Positions 31,042-35,808 of a DNA stretch of 35,808 bases are shown piece by piece (within the stretch, counting starts at the first letter, position 1; each line of letters starts with the position of its first letter). Under the pieces are notes generated by a model. It had not been told where the DNA came from. It did not search any database and saw nothing but the letters and a program-made list of their open reading frames with translations. The position numbers were made by a program, and so were the translations under genes. The DNA comes from CAYRZF01 sp964428805 (lineage in GTDB: Bacteria; Methylomirabilota; Methylomirabilia; Rokubacteriales; CSP1-6): positions 1-35,808 of the forward strand of contig CAYRZF010000013.1 in assembly GCA_964428805.1 (NCBI GenBank), given 5' to 3'.

Positions 31042-32343
31042 GTGATTGACCGCTACACGCGCCCGGAAATGGGCGCGGTCTGGAGCCGGGCGGAGAAGTA
31101 CGCGACCTGGCTCAAGGTGGAGCTGGCCGTCTGCGAGGCGTACTGGCGCCGGGGGCACATCCCCGGCGAGGCCCTCGAGCGGATCAAGGCCAAGGCGCGA
31201 GTGGACGTAAGCGGGATCGACGCGATCGAGGCCCGCGTGCGTCACGATGTTATCGCATTCCTGACTTACCTCGAGGAAGTCCTCGGCGCCGACTCCCGCT
31301 ACGTCCACGTGGGGCTGACCTCCTCCGACATCGTGGACACGGCCCTGGCCCTCCAGCTTCAGCAGGCCAGCGAGATCCTGATTCAGGGGATGGAGCGCCT
31401 GAGGGCGGTGCTGCGGGACCTGGCGTTGAAGCACAAGGAAACCCTCGCCGTCGGCCGAACCCACGGCGTGCATGCCGAGCCGACCACCTTCGGGCTCAAG
31501 GTCGCGGTCTGGTACGCGGAGGCCGGGCGCAACCTCGAGCGGTTCCGCCGGGCCAAAGAGATCGTCCGGGTGGGGAAGATCTCGGGGGCCGTCGGCACCT
31601 TCGCCCATGTGGAGCCAGACGTGGAGGCCGAGGTGTGCCAGGCTCTCGGGCTGGAACCCGCACCGATCTCGAATCAGGTAATTCAGCGCGACCGTCATGC
31701 CGAGTTCTGCACGACGCTGGCCGTGGCCGCCGCATCGCTCGAGAAGATCGCCGTGGAGATCCGCACGCTTCAGCGGACCGAGATCCTGGAAGTCGAAGAG
31801 CCGTTCACCGAGGGCCAGAAAGGGTCCAGCGCCATGCCTCACAAGCGGAACCCGGTGTCTTGCGAACAGGTGTGTGGTCTGGCGAGGCTGATTCGGGCCA
31901 ACGCGCAGGCCGCACTGGAGAACGTGGCGCTGTGGGGCGAGCGCGACATCAGCCACTCTTCTGTCGAGCGGGTGATCCTCCCGGACTCGACGATTCTGCT
32001 GGACTATATGCTGCACGCCATGGTCAGGATCCTGGAGGGGCTCGAGGTGTACCCGGAGCGGATGAGGGAGAACTTCGAGCGCAGTCACGGGCTGATCTAC
32101 TCGCAACGCGTGCTCCTCAAGCTGGCGGAAAAGGGATTGTCGCGGCAACAGGCCTATGACGTGGTTCAAAAGAACTCGATGGCTGCCTGGCGGGAGCAGC
32201 GCAGCTTTCAGGAGCTCCTGGCCGGGGACCCTGAGGTGATGGCGCGTCTCACGCCGGATGAGCTGAAGGCGTGCTTCGACCCCGCCTGGTATCTCCGGAA
32301 CGTGGACGCCATCTACCGAAGGCTAGGTCTTCTGTCGTCATGA
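31042..32343 (+). CDS. purB: Adenylosuccinate lyase
   Basis: Removes fumarate from SAICAR and from adenylosuccinate in purine synthesis. I start it at GTG 31042, with GGAGGAGGG (31029-31037) four bases upstream; the frame from 30982 would begin in the palindromic region. The protein has 433 residues. The catalytic segments are intact: TSSDIVDTAL, GRTHGVHAEPTTFG with His141, and the fumarase/lyase signature GSSAMPHKRNP (261-271) with Ser262/Ser263 on the flexible loop. Its length and pattern match the Bacillus/Thermotoga type rather than the longer E. coli one. It opens the purine cluster; purS begins 13 bases after its stop. Confidence 0.97.
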   Translation: MIDRYTRPEMGAVWSRAEKYATWLKVELAVCEAYWRRGHIPGEALERIKAKARVDVSGIDAIEARVRHDVIAFLTYLEEVLGADSRYVHVGLTSSDIVDTALALQLQQASEILIQGMERLRAVLRDLALKHKETLAVGRTHGVHAEPTTFGLKVAVWYAEAGRNLERFRRAKEIVRVGKISGAVGTFAHVEPDVEAEVCQALGLEPAPISNQVIQRDRHAEFCTTLAVAAASLEKIAVEIRTLQRTEILEVEEPFTEGQKGSSAMPHKRNPVSCEQVCGLARLIRANAQAALENVALWGERDISHSSVERVILPDSTILLDYMLHAMVRILEGLEVYPERMRENFERSHGLIYSQRVLLKLAEKGLSRQQAYDVVQKNSMAAWREQRSFQELLAGDPEVMARLTPDELKACFDPAWYLRNVDAIYRRLGLLSS

Positions 32344-32356
32344 GCGTGGAGCCACC

Positions 32357-32623
32357 GTGAGAGCCCGCGTCTTCGTGAAACTCAAGCGGGGGATCCTGGA
32401 CCCTCAGGGGACTGCCGTGAAGCGCGCTCTTGAAGGGCTTGGGTACCGGGAGGTCCGGGACCTCCGCGTCGGCAAGGTTCTGGAACTGGAGTTGGAGGCC
32501 GCGGAACCCGTCCAGGCCCGAGGCCGGCTCGAGGAGATGTGCCGCCGGCTCCTGGCCAATCCCGTCACCGAGGACTTTGCGGTGGAAATCCTGGAGGAGG
32601 GGTCCCACCCGAACTTGCCTTAA
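32357..32623 (+). CDS. purS: Phosphoribosylformylglycinamidine synthase subunit PurS
   Basis: The small bridging subunit that joins PurQ and PurL in the three-part FGAM synthase. The 88-residue product starts at GTG 32357. It has the PurS pattern: a first strand RVFVKLKRGILDPQG, then AVKRALEGLGY, a second strand with VRDLRVGKVLELEL, and LLANPVTEDFAVEI near the end. Its presence agrees with the 741-residue small-type PurL further on, which needs separate PurS and PurQ. The ribosome site is unclear (GGAG at 32348-32351), and the gene probably depends on upstream translation. Confidence 0.95.
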   Translation: MRARVFVKLKRGILDPQGTAVKRALEGLGYREVRDLRVGKVLELELEAAEPVQARGRLEEMCRRLLANPVTEDFAVEILEEGSHPNLP

Positions 32624-32679
32624 GGGTCGTCGCGGTTTAAGATGAGGTTGAACCGATGAGAGGAGGAGGATCCCACAAT

Positions 32680-33393
32680 ATGCGATTCGGGGTCGTGATC
32701 TTCCCGGGCACGTGGAGCGACTGCGATTTCCACTTTGTGATCGGCGAGGTGCTGCACCAACCGGTCAAGTACGTCTGGCACCGGGACACCGACCTGTCCG
32801 GATATGACTGCGTGATCCTCCCGGGCGGGTTTTCCTACGGCGACTACCTCCGCGCCGGCGCCATCGCTGGGCGCTCTCCCGTCGTCGAGGCGCTCCCCGA
32901 CTTCCTGGCCGGCGGGGGGTTCGTCCTCGGGTCCTGCAACGGCTTTCAGATCCTCTGCGAGGCGAGACTCCTCCCCGGGGCTCTTCTGCGCAACGAGTGC
33001 CTCCAGTACCGCTGCCAATCCACGTTCCTCCTTGTGGAGAACGCCGACACCCCGTTCACCCGTGGCCTCCGGCCGGGCCAGGTGCTCAAGATGCCCATCT
33101 CGCACGGGGAAGGGAAATACTACGCTGACGCTGAGACCCTGCGGGCGCTCCGGGCGCGGAACCAGATTGTGTTCCGCTACTCGACCGAGTCCGGCGACGT
33201 CACAAAGGAGGCCAACCCCAACGGCTCCGTGGAAAACATCGCCGGCATCATGAACGAAGAGGGAACGGTGCTGGGGCTCATGCCCCACCCGGAGCGCGCT
33301 GCGGAAAGCGCCCTGGGCGGGACCGACGGGCTCCTGCTCTTCCACTCGCTCATCGGCAGTCTGGTCGAGGACGGCAGCTTCCTGAAACGGTAG
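32680..33393 (+). CDS. purQ: Phosphoribosylformylglycinamidine synthase subunit PurQ (glutaminase)
   Basis: The class I glutamine amidotransferase subunit that supplies ammonia to PurL. I start it at ATG 32680, because AGGAGGAGGA (32661-32670) precedes it by nine bases and MRFGVVIFPGTWSD is the normal N-terminus; the ATG at 32656 would add eight residues upstream of that site. In the 237-residue protein the nucleophile is Cys86 in LGSCNGFQILCE. His203 and Glu205 in MPHPERA complete the triad. GGFSYGDYLRAGAIA (49-63) is family-specific. The elbow residue before Cys is Ser, where many PurQ have Ile or Val, a minor change. Confidence 0.97.
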   Translation: MRFGVVIFPGTWSDCDFHFVIGEVLHQPVKYVWHRDTDLSGYDCVILPGGFSYGDYLRAGAIAGRSPVVEALPDFLAGGGFVLGSCNGFQILCEARLLPGALLRNECLQYRCQSTFLLVENADTPFTRGLRPGQVLKMPISHGEGKYYADAETLRALRARNQIVFRYSTESGDVTKEANPNGSVENIAGIMNEEGTVLGLMPHPERAAESALGGTDGLLLFHSLIGSLVEDGSFLKR

Positions 33394-33419
33394 GCGCGGG
33401 GGCACAGGGATGGGGAGAG

Positions 33420-35645
33420 GTGACCGGGGCCGAACCTAAGGTCACGCTGGACCTCGCCAAGGCCCACGGCCTGACGGCCGAGGAGTACGACCGGATTATC
33501 CGGATGCTCGGCCGGGAACCCACCTTCACCGAGCTCGGCCTCTTCTCCGCTCTCTGGTCCGAGCACTGTGCGTACAAGCACTCGAAGGTCTTTCTCCGCC
33601 AGCTCCCCACCAAGGCACCCCATGTTCTCCAGGGTCCGGGTGAGAACGCGGGGATCGTGGACCTGGGGGACGGTCTGGCGCTGGTCCTCAAGATGGAAAG
33701 CCACAACCACCCCTCCTTCATCGAGCCTTTCCAGGGGGCGGCGACGGGGGTGGGGGGGATTCTCCGCGACATTTTCACGATGGGTGCCCGCCCCATCGCG
33801 ACGCTGGATTCGCTCAGGTTCGGCGACCCCGAGAATCCGAAGACCCGCTACCTCATCGGCGGCGTCGTGTCCGGGATCTCCTGGTACAACAACTGCTTCG
33901 GTGTCCCCAACGTCGGCGGCGAGGTCGCTTTCGCCCCCGAGTATCAGGGCAACCCGTTGGTGAACGTCATGTGCGTGGGGCTGGTCCGGAAGGACCGCAT
34001 CTTCCGCGCTCGCGCCGAGGGCGTCGGGAATCCTGTCTTTTACGTCGGCGCCAAGACCGGGAGGGACGGCATCCACGGCGCCACGATGGCGTCGGCCGTC
34101 TTCGAGGAAGGCGCTGAGGAAAGACGCCCGACAGTCCAGGTGGGCGATCCCTTTACAGAAAAGCTCCTCCTGGAGGCGTGCCTGGAGGCGATGGCTACCG
34201 GCGCCGTGGTGGGAATCCAGGACATGGGAGCCGCCGGCCTGGCCTGCTGCTCCTCGGAGATGCCCGCCCGCGCCGGGACGGGGATGGAGGTCGAGCTTTC
34301 CCGCGTCCCCCGCCGGGAGAGCGGCATGACCCCGTACGAGATCATGCTGTCTGAGTCCCAGGAGCGGATGCTGCTGGTGGTGGTGCGGGGGCGCGAGGAC
34401 GAGGTCAGGAAGGTTTTCGCCAAGTGGGAGCTTGACGCCGTCGAGATCGGGCGTGTGACGGGCGACGGAATGCTCCGGGCGCGGATGGAGGGGCAGGTGG
34501 TGGCCGAAGTCCCGGTGAGAGCCCTCACCGAGGGGGCGCCCGTGTACGAGAAGCCCACGGCGCGGCCCGGGTGGCTGGATGAACTCCACGCCTTTGACCC
34601 ACTCAGTCTGGCGGAGCCGACAGATTATGAGCGGGCGCTTCTCGCGATCCTGGCGGCCCCCACCGTCGCCTCGAAGCAGTGGGTGTACCGGCAGTACGAC
34701 CACCAGGTGGGGATTGATACGCTGATCCTCCCGGGATCCGACGCAGCTGTGCTCCGGATTAAAGGGACGCGCAAGGCGATAGCGCTGACCACCGACGGCA
34801 ATGCCCGCTACGTGCTCCTGGATCCCTATCTGGGCGGTGCCCTGGCAGTTGCCGAGGCGGCGCGCAACTTGGCCTGTTCGGGCGCCCGGCCGCTGGCGGT
34901 GACCGACTGCCTGAACTTCGGCTCCCCCGAGCGCCCGGAGATCCTCTGGCAATTCCGCGAGGCGGTCCGCGGCATCGCCGAAGCCTGCCGGCTCTTGGAA
35001 ATCCCGGTGGTGAGCGGCAACGTCTCCTTTTACAATGAGACTGAGGGGCAGGCGATCCTCCCAACCCCGGTGATCGGAATGGTGGGGGTGCTCGAGGACG
35101 CCGGGCGGCGCACCACCCAGTGGTTCAAAAGCGCCGGCGACCGGATCGCCCTGATCGGGTCCGAGGCGGTCAGTCTTGGTGGGAGCGAGTATTTGGCGAC
35201 GTTCGGGCGGCGCGTGGCGGGTCGGCTCGCCCCCCTTGACCTCAGGCTGGAGCGGGATGTCCAGTCGGCCTGCCGCGCTGCCATCGAGGCGGGGCTGGTC
35301 GCCTCGGCCCACGACTGTGCCGAGGGCGGGGTGGCTGTGGCGCTGGCTGAAGCGTGCATCAGCGGGTCCGGGGCGGTCGGCGCGGAGGTGGAGTTGACGT
35401 CGCTGGGCCGCCCCGATCTGACCCTGTTCGGCGAAGGACCATCGCGAATTGTCGTGTCGATCCCGCCGACGGCCCAGCGTCATTTCGAGGGCCTGATGCA
35501 GGAGTGGCAGGTGCCCTGGCGGTTCATCGGAACTGTGGGCGGTGAGTGCCTCACGCTCAGGGTGGGCGGAGAGGTGGCCGTCGCTCTCTCGGTGGAGGGG
35601 ATCGCACATGCCTGGAGGACGGGCTTTGAGCGCATCGTTTCCTAG
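33420..35645 (+). CDS. purL: Phosphoribosylformylglycinamidine synthase subunit PurL (small type)
   Basis: The ATP-dependent synthetase subunit converting FGAR and ammonia to FGAM. The 741 residues fit the small PurL class that works with PurS and PurQ. Early motifs are TFTELGLFSALWSEHCAYKH (35-54, His49), KMESHNHPS (91-99) and EPFQGAATGVGGILRDIF (102-119), which bind ATP and metal. The second half repeats the fold, as expected for this internally duplicated family, with VSGNVSFYNET and AHDCAEGGVAVALAEA. The start GTG 33420 has GGGGAG at 33412-33417, closer than ideal. A nearby ATG at 33410 is out of frame. A dispersed repeat begins 15 bases after the stop. Confidence 0.97.
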   Translation: MTGAEPKVTLDLAKAHGLTAEEYDRIIRMLGREPTFTELGLFSALWSEHCAYKHSKVFLRQLPTKAPHVLQGPGENAGIVDLGDGLALVLKMESHNHPSFIEPFQGAATGVGGILRDIFTMGARPIATLDSLRFGDPENPKTRYLIGGVVSGISWYNNCFGVPNVGGEVAFAPEYQGNPLVNVMCVGLVRKDRIFRARAEGVGNPVFYVGAKTGRDGIHGATMASAVFEEGAEERRPTVQVGDPFTEKLLLEACLEAMATGAVVGIQDMGAAGLACCSSEMPARAGTGMEVELSRVPRRESGMTPYEIMLSESQERMLLVVVRGREDEVRKVFAKWELDAVEIGRVTGDGMLRARMEGQVVAEVPVRALTEGAPVYEKPTARPGWLDELHAFDPLSLAEPTDYERALLAILAAPTVASKQWVYRQYDHQVGIDTLILPGSDAAVLRIKGTRKAIALTTDGNARYVLLDPYLGGALAVAEAARNLACSGARPLAVTDCLNFGSPERPEILWQFREAVRGIAEACRLLEIPVVSGNVSFYNETEGQAILPTPVIGMVGVLEDAGRRTTQWFKSAGDRIALIGSEAVSLGGSEYLATFGRRVAGRLAPLDLRLERDVQSACRAAIEAGLVASAHDCAEGGVAVALAEACISGSGAVGAEVELTSLGRPDLTLFGEGPSRIVVSIPPTAQRHFEGLMQEWQVPWRFIGTVGGECLTLRVGGEVAVALSVEGIAHAWRTGFERIVS

Positions 35646-35660
35646 GGATCCCGCTCGTTC

Positions 35661-35748
35661 GAGCGCGGGCTCCGCCCGCGCAATCCCTGGGGGGAGGAAT
35701 CGGAAGGGGCGGGTACCCGCGCCGAAGGCGTGGGTGGCCCCCCTCCGA
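35661..35748 (+). repeat. Composite dispersed repeat, copy C (M1 plus long M2)
   Basis: The M1 palindrome (35661-35685, one loop base different from the copy at 16347) is followed by M2 (35690-35748). M2 begins with a G-rich GGGGGAGG stretch, then a centre with CGGGTACCCGCGCCGAAGGCG, and ends CCCCCCTCCGA. Its reverse complement is copy A at 8049-8105, and its flanks match copy B at 16498-16537. It fills almost the entire gap between purL and purF and overlaps the first codons of purF. It has no T-run, so it is not a standard terminator. Confidence 0.85.
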
Positions 35749-35808
35749 GATGGCTTTAAGGAGGAGTGCGGCATCTTCGGGATCTGGAACCATCCCGAAG
35801 CCGCCAAC
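35734..35808 (+). CDS. purF: Amidophosphoribosyltransferase, N-terminal fragment cut by the window edge
   Basis: The first committed step of purine synthesis; only 25 codons are visible. The frame reads KEECGIFGIWNHPEAAN, the unmistakable start of the PurF glutaminase domain. The catalytic N-terminal nucleophile is the Cys encoded at 35767-35769. It would be exposed by removing an 11-residue propeptide (MAPLRDGFKEE if GTG 35734 starts it). GTG 35734 is the only start codon I find just upstream in this frame, with a weak AAGG at 35725-35728. The better-looking ATG at 35750 is in the wrong frame. The start lies inside the M2 repeat. Its position after purL completes the purB-S-Q-L-F order. Confidence 0.9.
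   Translation, partial: MAPLRDGFKEECGIFGIWNHPEAAN

Noticed and set aside
30801..31045. Short open frames of 65-79 codons across the pre-purB region on both strands
   Set aside because: Several frames on both strands are open simultaneously through palindromic DNA, with no ribosome site or family pattern. A structured non-coding element explains them better.
33177..35807. An 876-codon open frame on the minus strand opposite purL
   Set aside because: It mirrors purL, has no recognisable motifs and a Arg/His/Pro/Gly-rich composition typical of antisense frames in high-GC DNA.
35750..35808. ATG 35750 as the purF start
   Set aside because: It reads MALRRSAASSG in the wrong frame; the PurF residues EECGIFGI are in the frame that starts at GTG 35734.

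Overview
The window is a dense, high-GC stretch of bacterial chromosome in which every supported gene lies on the plus strand. It consists almost wholly of conserved housekeeping genes in short-spaced or overlapping operons, with a few accessory genes and some unusual intergenic DNA. The gene content (MEP isoprenoid genes dxr and ispG, a three-part PurS/PurQ/small-PurL synthase, a short EF-Ts, RseP, and a thioredoxin-like ferredoxin beside ispG) and the GC-rich palindromic repeats suggest an uncultivated Gram-negative lineage such as Methylomirabilota/Rokubacteria. That placement is inference and was not tested. A run of exactly 100 N at 16372-16471 shows the window is a scaffold, probably from a metagenome.

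Layout. (1) 30-4130: a polyprenyl-phosphate-sugar synthase-like GT2, a class I/II aminotransferase, and a membrane GT-C glycosyltransferase carrying an extra C-terminal domain that resembles DUF2993/LmeA. (2) 4135-4788: nth, then a good sigma70-type promoter and rplM-rpsI. (3) 5773-8043: argC-argJ. (4) 8196-10905: rpsB-tsf-pyrH-frr. (5) 11012-16337: uppS-cdsA-dxr-rseP-ispG, covering isoprenoid precursors, lipid carrier, phospholipid precursor and envelope proteolysis. (6) 16541-18581: a [2Fe-2S] ferredoxin and proS. (7) 18684-26894: rimP-nusA-rnpM(ylxR)-infB-DUF503-rbfA-nrnA-truB-ribF, the classical transcription/translation operon. (8) 27039-30801: rpsO-pnp and an M16 zinc peptidase. (9) 31042-35808: purB-purS-purQ-purL and the first codons of purF, which runs off the end. 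No purC lies in this purine cluster.

No gene-free stretch exceeds 300 bases; the longest is 30802-31041. The intergenic DNA is where the unusual signals are. A composite palindromic repeat occurs at 8049-8105 (inverted), 16347-16537 (interrupted by the N gap) and 35661-35748. In the last two it runs up to the start codon of the next gene. The 240-base spacer before purB is packed with perfect hairpins, several with the same CTTCG centre, nested inside a longer-range stem. A perfect terminator-type hairpin sits between a candidate promoter and rimP.

I found no CRISPR array, tRNA, rRNA, insertion sequence or defence system. The best candidates for something undescribed are the GT-C/DUF2993-like fusion, the structured pre-purB region and the composite repeat family. 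No database search or folding program was run; all calls come from reading the sequence.
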